Source: Rhizomicrobium sp. (GTDB lineage: Bacteria > Pseudomonadota > Alphaproteobacteria > Micropepsales > Micropepsaceae). Taken from it: a stretch of 64,000 nucleotides of DNA. Shown piece by piece: positions 35,760 through 45,072 of the stretch (position 1 is its first letter; each line of letters begins with the position of its first letter). Location of the stretch: NCBI GenBank assembly GCA_037200385.1, contig JBBCGL010000001.1, positions 4,169,418 to 4,233,417 of the forward strand, in the 5' to 3' direction. The notes below the pieces were generated by a model that worked only from the letters and a program-made list of their open reading frames with translations, did not search any database and was not told where the DNA came from. Position numbers and translations under genes: made by a program.

Positions 35760-36856
35760 ATGACAAATGCTCCGAGCATGCCGCTGCGCTATACGCCCTC
35801 CGTGGAAAAGCCGGACGCCGATGAACCGAAGGTTCTCGCCGAACTCATTGAGACTCTGCTCAAGATCAGCAAGACCACCTACGAGGACGGCGGACATGCG
35901 CTTCGTGCCGTCCATGCCAAGCCCCATGGTCTGCTCCGTGGTACTTTGACCGTGTCCGACGATCTGCCGGCCGTCCTGGCGCAGGGAGTATTCGCGAACC
36001 CTGGCCAGTACCCGTTGGCTATGCGCTTTTCCACGAGCCCAGGCGACATTTTGCCGGACAGCGTTTCGACGCCGCGGGGCCTTGCGCTGAAATTGGTCGG
36101 CGTGGAAGGCGAGCGCTTGCCCGGCTCCGAGGGCGACAATACGCAGGACTTTCTGTTGGTCACCGGCAAGGAGTTTCCGGTTGCGAATGCCAAGCAATTT
36201 TTGGGCAACCTCAAATTGCTGGCCGGCACTACAGATAAGGCGGAAGGCCTCAAAGTCGCGCTTTCCGCAGTCCTGCGCTTTACCGAATCGGCTGTCGAAG
36301 CGTTGGGTGGGGAAAGCGCCAAGCTGAAGTCGCTGGGTGGTTATCCCGAGACGCACATACTGGGGAAAGCTTCTTCAGTCAGGTGCCAATCCGTTATGGT
36401 AGTTATATCGCCAAAATCGGCGTCTTCCCGGTGGCGCCCGAACTGACGCGTCTTACCGACACGCCGCTGGACTTCAGTCACGATCACGACGCGCTTCGCA
36501 CTGCCGTGCGGGATTTCTTCTCCAGGAACGGAGGCGCCTGGGATATCCGTGTGCAGCTTTGCACCAACCTGGAAGATATGCCCGTCGAGGACGCATCCAA
36601 GCCTTGGCCGGAGGACAAGAGTCCATATATCACCGTCGCCCGGATCGAAGTGCCCGTCCAGGAGGCCTATTCCGACGAGAGCTATCAGAAGATCGACACC
36701 GCCATGGCGTTCAGTCCGTGGCACGGGCTGGCAGTGCATCGGCCGCTCGGCTCCATTATGCGCGCGCGCAAAGAGACCTATGAGCAATCGGCAAAATTCC
36801 GTTTGTCCAAAAATGGATGCCCATTCCACGAACCCTCCAAGGCGGAGGCTGCGTAA
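35760..36856 (+). pseudogene. Catalase-family protein interrupted by a frameshift
   Basis: Residues from ATG 35760 match small catalase-related (SrpA-like) proteins: YEDGGHALRAVHAKPHGLLR (catalytic His region), MRFSTSPGDILPDSVSTPRG, and LGGYPETHILG. At about 36362-36368 (CTGGGGAAAGC) one base appears to be missing. In the next frame the protein continues SFFSQVPIRYGSYIAKIGVF to a natural end at 36856 (heme Tyr region IRYGSYIAK). About 365 residues in total if repaired. The frame after the lesion ends 25 codons later at 36446. A sequencing error would make it an intact gene. Confidence 0.75.
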
Positions 36857-37288
36857 GCTCACTATCTACATCGGGGTCAAGATGCCATGGGCATCTAAGA
36901 TTTCGATCGAGCAAGGCGAAACAGCTCGGCCTGAAAGATGGCGTCGCGGCGTGCGTTGTGATCACCCCGTAGGTCACGCCTTACGAACACATCGGCAAGC
37001 TCTGGACAGAGTCCGAACGATTCACGTTCGATCTTCTCCATCAAATGCCGGGACTAAATACCTAGGCAGTATCCAGGAAATTGATGATTCAATCGCCTGT
37101 CGTTCCAGGCACCGGCGCCTTTATTCCGGCAAATCTTCTTTTGCCGGAAAGTATTTGCTTACAAGCAAGAGCATAGACTGAAAGCGCGGCCCTCTTCATC
37201 ATGTTGGCGCGAAACATTTACTTGACATATTAGAAGTAGAAAGTTCCTTTTATTGTATTATCGCCTCTAAAATAATGGGGACGATGGC
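36857..37288. other. 432-bp AT-richer gap with a perfect hairpin
   Basis: A perfect 10-bp inverted repeat (TTCCGGCAAA 37124-37133, loop of 6, TTTGCCGGAA 37140-37149) could end transcription from the catalase remnant or act as a binding site. A TTGACA at 37222-37227 lies in an A/T-rich stretch ahead of the next gene, without a clear -10 box at standard spacing. A frame with an internal stop (VTPYEHIGKLWTESERF) suggests a decayed gene near 36900-37060. Confidence 0.4.
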
Positions 37289-40200
37289 ATGTCCGATATC
37301 AAAGTCCTGATTGTCGTCGACGGTATTTTTTCGCTTACAACCACGTATCCCATCGATCCGACCGTGCCTCCCTTTGGGCCCGAAAGCGATACGGATTATG
37401 GCCCGGACGCGTGGTTCACGCTGTCCCATTTGATCAACACCTTGCGCAATTGGCCGTCGCCGACGTTCACGGTCGACACCGCCAGCCGCGGATTCAATGC
37501 ATCTCAGGACTTCGACGCCGGAATCGTCACCAATTCGATTCCCGATCCGGATGCCACTATAAAAGGGCCGGATCCGAGCAATCCGACGCCATTTCATTTT
37601 GACGATCCGGGCCTGAATCTCCTGGACTATGACGAGATCTGGTTGTTCGGTTTCGAAGGTTACGACGGCGGCACGCTCGCGGTCGGTCCGGTGTCGGGGA
37701 CTTTGGAACCCGGCCGTCTTTCCGACGGTGAATTGACGAAGATCACCGAGTTCATGAACATGGGCGGAGGCGTGTTCGCCACCGGCGACCATTCCGGCCT
37801 GGGCGCGGCACTGTCCGGCTTCATTCCTCGGGTGCGCTACATGCGCAAATGGTTCGAGCAGGGGGATTCGAGCACAGGGCTTCCGCCCAATTGGGTCGCC
37901 AATTGGCCAGGTGGCGGCCCGGCACGCGTGGACACCCTGCAAAAAGGCGCGACGGATTCCGGCACGACTTTCTTCTTCGACGATCAGTCCGACGATATTC
38001 CGCAGCAGCTTACCGTATTGGTCTCCTCGCATCCGGCGATCCAGGGCGCGACGGGCCCCCTGACGGTCTATCCGGATCACATGCATGAAGGCGAGGTCAT
38101 GGTGCCCGCGGGGGCTCAACTGACGCAGACATTCAATTCAGATGCCACGCTGTCGTTCGCGGGCGCGGGTTTCGTGGAATTCCCCACGGTCGGCGGCTAC
38201 CAGGAACCCGTGATCATCCTGGCGCAAAGCACCGTGGGCACGCCCGGTCCCGGCGGAACGTTGATCGGCCATGTCACCGAGGTCCCGCAAGGCATGAATC
38301 TGGAAGACGTGGTCTGCGAAAACAAGAATTTCAGCGCCGATACATCTCCCTGCAACGTCAGAAGCGGGGCCAACGCCAACAATACGCTCGCGGCCTATGA
38401 TGGGCACAACGTGAATGTCGGCCGGGTCGCGACGGACTCGTCCTTTCACCATTTCCTCGATCTGAATCTGCTGGGCGATCCGTGCAGCCTCGTCACCACG
38501 AAGCAGCAAGGGTTCAATGCCTCGCCGAGCGGCAAGGCCGTGCTCAAGGAGCTCGAGGCGTTCTATGCCAATCTCGCGACGTGGCTCGCCTGGACCGATC
38601 GCAAGTTCTATTTCGGCCTCGGAAAGAACAACTACGGGCGCGACGAGGTTTCCGATCAACTTTCCACCCCCATCGGGGACGCGTTCTACCTGTTTCTGGA
38701 GGGGTTCACTCCGAACGTGTTGGGAAATATCCTTCCCCAATTGTCGGGGGGCTTCACGACCGACATCCCCGGACTTCAGATCTCCCATCCTCCTACCATC
38801 ACCTATGAGCTCGGCAATACCGGCACGAACGCCAACGTGAAGCAGCGCATCCGCTTTGAATATGCGATCACGTTCGACATGGCGTCCCTCAGCGCCTTCC
38901 CGGATCCGGGCGATCCGCCCAATCCTTTTACGCTCGATGCCAGCATCGCTATCGGAGATTATTTCCACCCGATCACGACGGGTGAGTTCTTCCTGCTGGG
39001 CGGCGCCGATCCCTATTTCACCAACATCAACGTGGCCGCGGACAATCACTTCTATCTCAGTCAGGATCTCCGGGTTTTCACGGTCACGCCGACGGGCGAC
39101 AACCAGACGCCGATCGTCGATCCCCTGTCGCCGGTCCCGCCCGTGCCATTCCAATTCCAGACCGGCGGTCCGGCCACGCAGGACACGGGCGCGGCCTACA
39201 CCTACATCCAGGAGCTGATCACCTGGCTCAACAAGACCTATGGCTATTTGAATACGGACCCGGGTTACACGCCGCCCGACACCAACATATCCGATCCTCT
39301 GGACACCGTGCTGCCGCAACAGACCGGGGCCCTGCTGGGCGATTCTTCGGCCACCCCGAAGACTGGATCGAATATCAATTACAACTTCGCCGTCGCGCGC
39401 GTCCGCCTGCAGGGCTCTTCCGGCCCGGCCGACCCCGCGCCGAACGTCAAAGTGTTCTTCCGGATGTTCACCACGCAGACGTTCGACACGGACTTCATCA
39501 ACGCCACGGCCGCGGTCTCGAGCGCGGACCCCAATGTGACCTATCCTCCCGGCGGATCGAATCCTTCGAGCCCGCTGCCCGGGACCGACGGCAATGGCGC
39601 GATCAATGGCTGTTCGCTGCCCTTTTTCGCCACTGCCAATTTCAGCGACTCTCCCACCGACTATGCTGCGACGGGAGCGAACAATCAGACGATCACGATT
39701 CCCAACGGCCAAAATGCCTGGGCCTTCTACGGCTGCTTCCTCAACGTCAATGATGCGACGAATCAATATGGTGACGCGGCGAGTCCGTACGGCCGCCACC
39801 CCGTCCAATATTGGCTCGCGGGCAGCGCCCACAACTGCCTCGTCGCGCAGATCGCGTATGAATTCGCGCCGATCGAAAATGCCAACGGCGTGATCGAATA
39901 CCCTGGCAACTCCGACAAGTTGGCGCAGCGCAATCTTCAGGTCACGACATCCGGCAACCCGGGATTCCCCACGACTCATCGCGTTCCCCAGACAATCGAT
40001 GTCCGTCCGAGCCCGCCGCCGCAGTCCACCGACCGGCGCAGCATTCTGAGCTACCCCGACGAGATCATGATCGATTGGGGCACCACGCCGCGCGGCAGTG
40101 TGGCGAAGATCTATTGGCCGGAACTGAGCGCCGAGCGGGTCCTGGATCTCGCAAAACGGCTGTATCCCACCAACACCCTCTCGGCCGCCGATGCCAACAC

Positions 40201-40933
40201 GATTCAGTGCGAGGTGGTGGGTCCGGTCACCTACATACCGATTCCTTTTGGCGCCGGAGGCAGCTTCGCGGGGTTGATGACGATCGACCTTCCAGCCTCG
40301 GTCCGGGAAGGCAATGAATTCAACGTGCTCGTGCGCCGCATCTCCACCAAGCAGGTCCGGACGAGAGAAAAGCGCGCCAACGATCGGCTGTTCCTGGCGG
40401 CATCCAGCATCGATACGGCCGAGCGCGAACCTATGGTCTGGCGTTACGTGTCGGGCGCTTTCCTTGCAAAGATTTCCGTGGAGCGCGAAAGCAGGATTGT
40501 TCCAGCGGACGAAAACTTGCTTGCGATACTGAAATGGCGACTCGGCCTGATCGGTTCCGGCAACCGCTGGTACAAGGTGCTGTTGCGTTACATCAGCTAC
40601 CTCTCGGGCCGGATCAACGGAATGGGCGGCAACGCGTCCAAGATTCCACCGTCCCCGGGCGGGTATCAGCCTCCTTCCTTCCATCCCGGCAAGCCCGCGG
40701 GCGAGCATCGTTATACGGGAAAGATCATCGGCATCCGCTATGATCGTTTTGGAGACTTCGAAGGCTTCACGTTGCTGTCCGAGACCGGACGGGAGCACCG
40801 CTTCCGGGGCCGTGAGCCCGCGGTGGAGGAACTCGTACGCCGCGCTTGGATTGAAAGAAGTCTGATCGGCGTCATCGTCGAGCCGCCTGATCTCGATTGG
40901 CCGGCATCAATCGTTCTCGATCGGTGGAAATGA
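37289..40933 (+). CDS. 1214-residue protein of unknown function
   Basis: A single long frame with normal codon use. Residues 1-180 look like an alpha/beta, glutamine-amidotransferase-like domain: DIKVLIVVDGIF, LLDYDEIWLFGFEGYDGGTL, DGELTKITEFMNMGGGVFAT then GDHSGLGAALSGF. There is no signal peptide. The middle has FHHFLDLNLLGDPCS near residue 390 and WLAWTDRKFYFGLGKNNYGR, followed by Pro/Asn/Gly-rich beta-type regions (residues 480-870). The C-terminus has a basic segment (VRRISTKQVRTREKRANDRL) and ends RAWIERSLIGVIVEPPDLDW. I do not recognise the whole protein. It precedes the first RiPP cluster by about 540 bp on the same strand, but no link is shown. Confidence 0.7.
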   Translation: MSDIKVLIVVDGIFSLTTTYPIDPTVPPFGPESDTDYGPDAWFTLSHLINTLRNWPSPTFTVDTASRGFNASQDFDAGIVTNSIPDPDATIKGPDPSNPTPFHFDDPGLNLLDYDEIWLFGFEGYDGGTLAVGPVSGTLEPGRLSDGELTKITEFMNMGGGVFATGDHSGLGAALSGFIPRVRYMRKWFEQGDSSTGLPPNWVANWPGGGPARVDTLQKGATDSGTTFFFDDQSDDIPQQLTVLVSSHPAIQGATGPLTVYPDHMHEGEVMVPAGAQLTQTFNSDATLSFAGAGFVEFPTVGGYQEPVIILAQSTVGTPGPGGTLIGHVTEVPQGMNLEDVVCENKNFSADTSPCNVRSGANANNTLAAYDGHNVNVGRVATDSSFHHFLDLNLLGDPCSLVTTKQQGFNASPSGKAVLKELEAFYANLATWLAWTDRKFYFGLGKNNYGRDEVSDQLSTPIGDAFYLFLEGFTPNVLGNILPQLSGGFTTDIPGLQISHPPTITYELGNTGTNANVKQRIRFEYAITFDMASLSAFPDPGDPPNPFTLDASIAIGDYFHPITTGEFFLLGGADPYFTNINVAADNHFYLSQDLRVFTVTPTGDNQTPIVDPLSPVPPVPFQFQTGGPATQDTGAAYTYIQELITWLNKTYGYLNTDPGYTPPDTNISDPLDTVLPQQTGALLGDSSATPKTGSNINYNFAVARVRLQGSSGPADPAPNVKVFFRMFTTQTFDTDFINATAAVSSADPNVTYPPGGSNPSSPLPGTDGNGAINGCSLPFFATANFSDSPTDYAATGANNQTITIPNGQNAWAFYGCFLNVNDATNQYGDAASPYGRHPVQYWLAGSAHNCLVAQIAYEFAPIENANGVIEYPGNSDKLAQRNLQVTTSGNPGFPTTHRVPQTIDVRPSPPPQSTDRRSILSYPDEIMIDWGTTPRGSVAKIYWPELSAERVLDLAKRLYPTNTLSAADANTIQCEVVGPVTYIPIPFGAGGSFAGLMTIDLPASVREGNEFNVLVRRISTKQVRTREKRANDRLFLAASSIDTAEREPMVWRYVSGAFLAKISVERESRIVPADENLLAILKWRLGLIGSGNRWYKVLLRYISYLSGRINGMGGNASKIPPSPGGYQPPSFHPGKPAGEHRYTGKIIGIRYDRFGDFEGFTLLSETGREHRFRGREPAVEELVRRAWIERSLIGVIVEPPDLDWPASIVLDRWK

Positions 40934-41475
40934 AATACGGATGGAGGTCGCCGGCTTCGTAGCTTGCGACGGGCCAGGCAAAATGGTCTCGTCCTTAGTG
41001 CTCACGTCACCATGCCCTCCCAATTGCCCCTGGGCCTTGCAGCAGCGCGACGCTCAGGTCACGACCCGCGAATGCGCCGTGCGCCGCGGAGATGTTTCAT
41101 GACGCGTGCACTCGCATAAAAGTGCCGCAATGGCGATCTTGAGGCTCAAAAGCCAAGTCGCGAGCTTTGTGTCGATCCAGTACCGGATCGACCGGGCACG
41201 GCGGTTTGATGATCAGGCATGCTGACAAGGGGCGACTGCAGAGCGCTTGAATGCGATATCCAGAGGGCGCGTTTGCAATTGGTCTGCAGTGACAACAGAT
41301 ACGTCAGCGAGCCATGGGGATCATGTGAAAATGACGCATGACGAGGATCGGTATCGTCCCGATGCTTGTGTTTACCCGGTATGGATATCGCCCCTCGCAC
41401 GTCTGTGCATTCCCGGAATCCAATGCTAGCGTCAAGGGGGATGGCTGGAAGGTAAAAAAAGGAAAGGTATCGGGA
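40934..41475. other. 542-bp gap upstream of the first RiPP cluster
   Basis: Searched on both strands for a precursor peptide with the WxxPx[VI] leader; none found. Short frames (for example 41137-41232 and 41331-41429) have no RBS or family features. The frame of the next gene extends back to 41338 but without similarity or RBS. Confidence 0.4.
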
Positions 41476-42264
41476 ATGGCGAGGGCGATCGAAACATTGC
41501 CTTCTATGGTACTTGCCAACGGCAGGTCCGTCGCCGAAAACCTGGAACAGGCGGCGGAGAGCGGCGCGCTTGTGCGGAGAGCAGACGGCCGGCTCGAGCT
41601 GGCGGACTTCGTCAGTCATCCCGGTAAGCCATCCCGGCTGGATCCCTTCATCAAAGATGGCCCGCAAGGCACCTTCCCCCCATGTGCCTTCCTCAATCAC
41701 TTCCTGTTTCGCCAGGCGTATGGGGAGACGGCTGTGCCGTTCGGGTGTCGTGACTGCTACAAGGTCAAGGTGGTGTCACGATCCATGCGGCAGTTGATGG
41801 CGGTCCGCGACATCGTCAAATCATTGCCCTGTGCGTCCAAGAGCGGTCCGGAAGTGGACAACCCGCAAAATTCCAGTCCCTATGGAACCTATCTGTATCT
41901 CACCGGGCTGGGTGTCGCGCAGGCCTATTACCGCAAGGTGCGCGAGAAAATCGATCAGCACTCGTCTTTAGGCCCCGATACCAAGATGCTCGTCAAGCGC
42001 GGTTGCAGCAACTACGAGCATAGATGTGGTCCGTCGGACAAATATACCTTTGATCCGCGGCTTGAGCCGCTCGAAGCGACGCTCGCCACTTGGTTCGTGG
42101 CGCCCGTCCTGCGGTTCACAAGAGAAATCCGCAACGCACTTGCGTTGGCGCAGATGACGAGGACGGCCTATCGCATCGGTGACGAGACGTACAAGGATTT
42201 CAATGGCGGCCGCGATCTTGTGCAGCCCACGGTGAACTACGCGCCCGGCCCCGAGGTTGAATGA
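41476..42264 (+). CDS. Cys-containing hypothetical protein at the head of RiPP cluster 1
   Basis: A 262-residue soluble protein; start ATG 41476 with AAAGG eight bases upstream. Distinct features: FPPCAFLNHFLFRQAYGETA, VPFGCRDCYKVKVVSRSMRQ (CRDC pair), LPCASKSGPEVDNPQNSSPY, and VKRGCSNYEHRCGPSDKYTF. Six or so Cys residues, several close together, suggest metal or Fe-S binding. I know no family. It lies 38 bp upstream of the 2OG oxygenase gene and on the same strand as B1, kinase and sulfotransferase, so a tailoring role is a reasonable inference. Confidence 0.65.
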   Translation: MARAIETLPSMVLANGRSVAENLEQAAESGALVRRADGRLELADFVSHPGKPSRLDPFIKDGPQGTFPPCAFLNHFLFRQAYGETAVPFGCRDCYKVKVVSRSMRQLMAVRDIVKSLPCASKSGPEVDNPQNSSPYGTYLYLTGLGVAQAYYRKVREKIDQHSSLGPDTKMLVKRGCSNYEHRCGPSDKYTFDPRLEPLEATLATWFVAPVLRFTREIRNALALAQMTRTAYRIGDETYKDFNGGRDLVQPTVNYAPGPEVE

Positions 42265-42302
42265 TTGCGGCGTGAAATCGTGACAGGAGCATCGAGACCG
42301 TC

Positions 42303-42926
42303 GTGGAGCCGATGAGCGCAACTGCCGGCGATCGTGGCCGCGGCGGCTTTCTGCCGATGCTCGTCAAGCCGGACTGGCTGGGCCCCGAGGCGGCGGACGC
42401 GCTGTTGCGCTACGCAATTGAGCGGGAGATGTGCTACGAGCCCGCCGCCGTGCTCCATGAAGGTGCGGTCCGCGTCGATGCCAATCTTCGCAGCGCGCTG
42501 AAATTGCCGAGCCTCGGCCCTTTCGAGGCATTGCTGAGATCCCGCGCTCTGGATATCAAGAGCGAACTCCAGCAGGCATTCGGGATGAACCCGTTCGAGG
42601 CCACGCAGGTGGAGATTGAAATGGTGTCGCACGGGGACGGCGCGCATTTCCGTCGGCATGTCGATACCTTCCTCGGCCCAGTTCGACAGCGAAGGCCGCG
42701 CATACTGACCCTGGTTCTCTATCTGAACCGTCGGCCGGCCGGCTTTACGGGCGGGGCCCTGCGGATGTACGCGGTGGGCACTTCTCAAACCAGGGACATC
42801 CTTCCCGACCACAACCTCATGGTCGCCTTCCCTTCGATTGCACCCCATTCGGTCGAGCCCATTCTTTGCCGTGATGGGGCTTTCGCGGACCGCCGCTTCG
42901 CGGTCAATATGTGGATCCATGGCTGA
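42303..42926 (+). CDS. 2-oxoglutarate/Fe(II)-dependent oxygenase, RiPP cluster 1
   Basis: A 207-residue prolyl-4-hydroxylase-like dioxygenase. Iron ligands are visible: HxD in GDGAHFRRHVDTF and the distal His in FPSIAPHSVEPILC, with the 2OG-binding Arg in DRRFAVNMWIHG. The beta-strand ILTLVLYLNRRPAGFTGGAL is typical. Start GTG 42303, alternatively ATG 42312. Such enzymes hydroxylate peptides or small molecules. Placed directly before B1, it may hydroxylate the precursor of this cluster (inference). Confidence 0.82.
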   Translation: MEPMSATAGDRGRGGFLPMLVKPDWLGPEAADALLRYAIEREMCYEPAAVLHEGAVRVDANLRSALKLPSLGPFEALLRSRALDIKSELQQAFGMNPFEATQVEIEMVSHGDGAHFRRHVDTFLGPVRQRRPRILTLVLYLNRRPAGFTGGALRMYAVGTSQTRDILPDHNLMVAFPSIAPHSVEPILCRDGAFADRRFAVNMWIHG

Positions 42927-42988
42927 CGTGACTTCAAACTGACAAGACCGGGCCGAGCGGACGCGGCAAAGACGTTACGGAGATTGAG

Positions 42989-43294
42989 ATGCAAAGAACG
43001 GGTCAGATCGGTCCAGGTACGCGCGTGAAGTGGCATGCCGATCAGCTAACCGCAGAGATCGACGGACAGATGGTGGTGATGGGGTTGCTTCAGGGCAAAT
43101 ATGTCGGATTTGACGGTGTGGCGTCCGAAATCTGGCGCCGTCTGGAGCGCCCCCAAACCGTGTCGGAATTGTGCGACGGGCTGGTGCGGGACTTCGACGG
43201 CGACGGCGCCGTGATCGCGCAGGACACCATCGACCTGATTTCGCGGCTCCGCGAGTATGGCCTTATCGACATCGAAGCGGGCGGCGCCGAATAG
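42989..43294 (+). CDS. PqqD-like RiPP recognition protein (lasso B1), cluster 1
   Basis: A 101-residue PqqD-fold protein: VKWHADQLTAEIDGQMVVMG, LLQGKYVGFDGVASEIWRRL, ERPQTVSELCDGLVRDFDGD, then LISRLREYGLIDI. The layout (three strands, then a winged helix with GxYxxLDxVAxxIWxxL) is that of B1 proteins in lasso peptide clusters, which bind the leader peptide and deliver it to the peptidase and cyclase. The kinase gene starts four bases after its stop. Confidence 0.85.
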   Translation: MQRTGQIGPGTRVKWHADQLTAEIDGQMVVMGLLQGKYVGFDGVASEIWRRLERPQTVSELCDGLVRDFDGDGAVIAQDTIDLISRLREYGLIDIEAGGAE

Positions 43295-43298
43295 CGCG

Positions 43299-44219
43299 AT
43301 GGCCCCAGACGCGGCGGAAGACAGATATTTCTACGGCTATCGGCTCCGCACGGAGTTGCCAATCGCCAGCTTTCCGCCGCTGCTGCGCGAAGGCGCCGCA
43401 GACATTGTGTTGCGGCTCGGGGACGTGCCGCAAAGCCTGGACGCTCCTGTCTGGAAGAGCCCTTTCATCGAGGTCGACACGGATGGCTGCCTTTTGTTGA
43501 AGGCTTCCGGGCAATTGCGCTTTTTGATCCGGGATGGACGCGACGTGGTTGCCGATCTCGGCCCCAACTGCCCGATCCAGGACGTCGAGACTTTTTTGCA
43601 GGGCACTGTGGCGGGCGTGCTTCTGCACCAGCGCGGCGATCTCATCCTGCATGCCAGCTGCGTTCATGGCAGGGACGGCGCGGTCGCCATCGCCGGGTTG
43701 TCGGGACGTGGGAAATCCACCTTGGCTGCTTGCCTTGTGGCGCACGGGTACGAGGCGATGACAGATGACATCTGCCGGATCGTGGTCAGGGATGGTCGGG
43801 CACACGCCTTTCCCGGACCGTTGCGGCTACGGTTGTGGCCCGACGCGGCGCGCGCCCTGTCCCATCCACCGGAATCGCTCTTGGCCGGGCGTCCGGGCCA
43901 TGCCAAACGCCTGCTCGTCCTGTCTCCAGGCCGTTGTGAGCCCGCTCCGCTGGGCGCTATCGTTCGTTTAGGCGTCGATCCCCGCCTGAAGACACCAACC
44001 ATGATCCGGCTGTCGGGGCCGGTATCTGTCATGCCGGCGACTGAGATGCTCTATCGCGCGCGTTTGGGGCGCCATCTTGGCAGGCGTGAAGGGCAGTTTC
44101 AGGACCTGACGCGCCTGGCGACGCTCGTGCCCATCTTTTCCCTGACCCGAACTGGCAATGTGGCGGATTTGCCGGATCTGGTGCGCCTTGCCGCGTCGGC
44201 ACTTCAAGCTCATCCATGA
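43299..44219 (+). CDS. HPr-kinase-like peptide kinase, RiPP cluster 1
   Basis: A 306-residue protein of the HprK-related kinase group (HprK_rel_A). P-loop AIAGLSGRGKSTLAACLVAH in the middle (about residues 145-165), then the acidic TDDICRIVVRDGRAHAFPGP region. The N-terminal 130 residues (YFYGYRLRTELPIASFPPLL, VLLHQRGDLILHASCVHGRD) match the family. Relatives in lasso clusters phosphorylate the C-terminal Ser of the precursor. ATG 43299 is chosen over the in-frame 43257, which lies inside B1. Its stop overlaps the sulfotransferase start (ATGA). Confidence 0.85.
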   Translation: MAPDAAEDRYFYGYRLRTELPIASFPPLLREGAADIVLRLGDVPQSLDAPVWKSPFIEVDTDGCLLLKASGQLRFLIRDGRDVVADLGPNCPIQDVETFLQGTVAGVLLHQRGDLILHASCVHGRDGAVAIAGLSGRGKSTLAACLVAHGYEAMTDDICRIVVRDGRAHAFPGPLRLRLWPDAARALSHPPESLLAGRPGHAKRLLVLSPGRCEPAPLGAIVRLGVDPRLKTPTMIRLSGPVSVMPATEMLYRARLGRHLGRREGQFQDLTRLATLVPIFSLTRTGNVADLPDLVRLAASALQAHP

Positions 44220-45061
44220 CCGCCGCGCGGTTCGGATGGTTGGTCTCATATCCGAAGTCTGGAAACACCTGGCTGCGGATGATGCTCTCCAGCCTCCAGT
44301 CCGGCGGAAAGCCCGTCGACATCAACGCGCTCCAGGACGATTCGAGTGTCGCGACTTTCGCCGAGGTAGACGAATTGTTCGGCGTGGAGGCAAGCGAGCT
44401 TACCGGTGAGGAGATCGCAGATCTGCGGCCCGCGCTTTGCGCCGCCCTTGCCGCCGATGCCGATGGCCGGTTGCTGCTGCGAAAGGTCCATGACCGGTTT
44501 TGGCGCACCGGGGTGGGAGAGGCAGCCTTTCCGCCGCAGATCAGTCAGGGCGCGGTATATCTCGTGCGCGACCCGCGTGACGTGGCGGTCTCTTTTTCCC
44601 ATCATCGCGGGACAGCGATCGACAGGACCATAGAATTCATGGCGAATGACGGCGCGTTCATGGCCGATGCCGCTAGCGGCGCGAAGATCCAGTTGCCGCA
44701 GCCGCTGGGTTCGTGGAGCGGTCACGTCCTGTCCTGGCTGGACCAGGCGTCGCTGTCCCCTCTGGTCATCCGATATGAAGACATGCTGCGCGACCCCCAT
44801 GGCCTCTTGGCGCAGGTGGCATCGCATCTGGGCATCGCCGTTACCGATGCGATGCTGGGTTCGGCGGTGGCCGCCACCCGGTTCGAGACATTGGCGGGGC
44901 AGGAGAGGATTCGCGGATTTCGCGAGCGTCAAAGCGAATCGACGGACGTCTTCTTTCGAACAGGCCGTGCCGGCGGTTGGCGCGATCGGCTGTCTTCAGC
45001 CCAGGCTCGCGCGATAGTCGAACGTCATGGCGCGGTGATGGACCGCCTGGGTTATCTTTGA
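44216..45061 (+). CDS. PAPS-dependent sulfotransferase, RiPP cluster 1
   Basis: A 281-residue sulfotransferase. The 5'-phosphosulfate loop is WLVSYPKSGNTWLRMMLSSL, and the 3'-phosphate-binding segment is AVYLVRDPRDVAVSFSHH. The late GFRERQSESTDVFFRTGRAG then GWRDRLS resembles the conserved GxxGxW end of the family. It probably transfers sulfate to a Ser, Thr or Tyr of the peptide. The coupling to the kinase by a 4-bp overlap is repeated in cluster 2. Confidence 0.88.
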   Translation: MTAARFGWLVSYPKSGNTWLRMMLSSLQSGGKPVDINALQDDSSVATFAEVDELFGVEASELTGEEIADLRPALCAALAADADGRLLLRKVHDRFWRTGVGEAAFPPQISQGAVYLVRDPRDVAVSFSHHRGTAIDRTIEFMANDGAFMADAASGAKIQLPQPLGSWSGHVLSWLDQASLSPLVIRYEDMLRDPHGLLAQVASHLGIAVTDAMLGSAVAATRFETLAGQERIRGFRERQSESTDVFFRTGRAGGWRDRLSSAQARAIVERHGAVMDRLGYL

Positions 45062-45072
45062 TTTTGCGGCTT

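Noticed and set aside
38138..40798. 886-codon minus-strand ORF
   Set aside because: Antisense shadow of the 1214-residue gene; Arg/Gly/Ile-rich without domain features or RBS.
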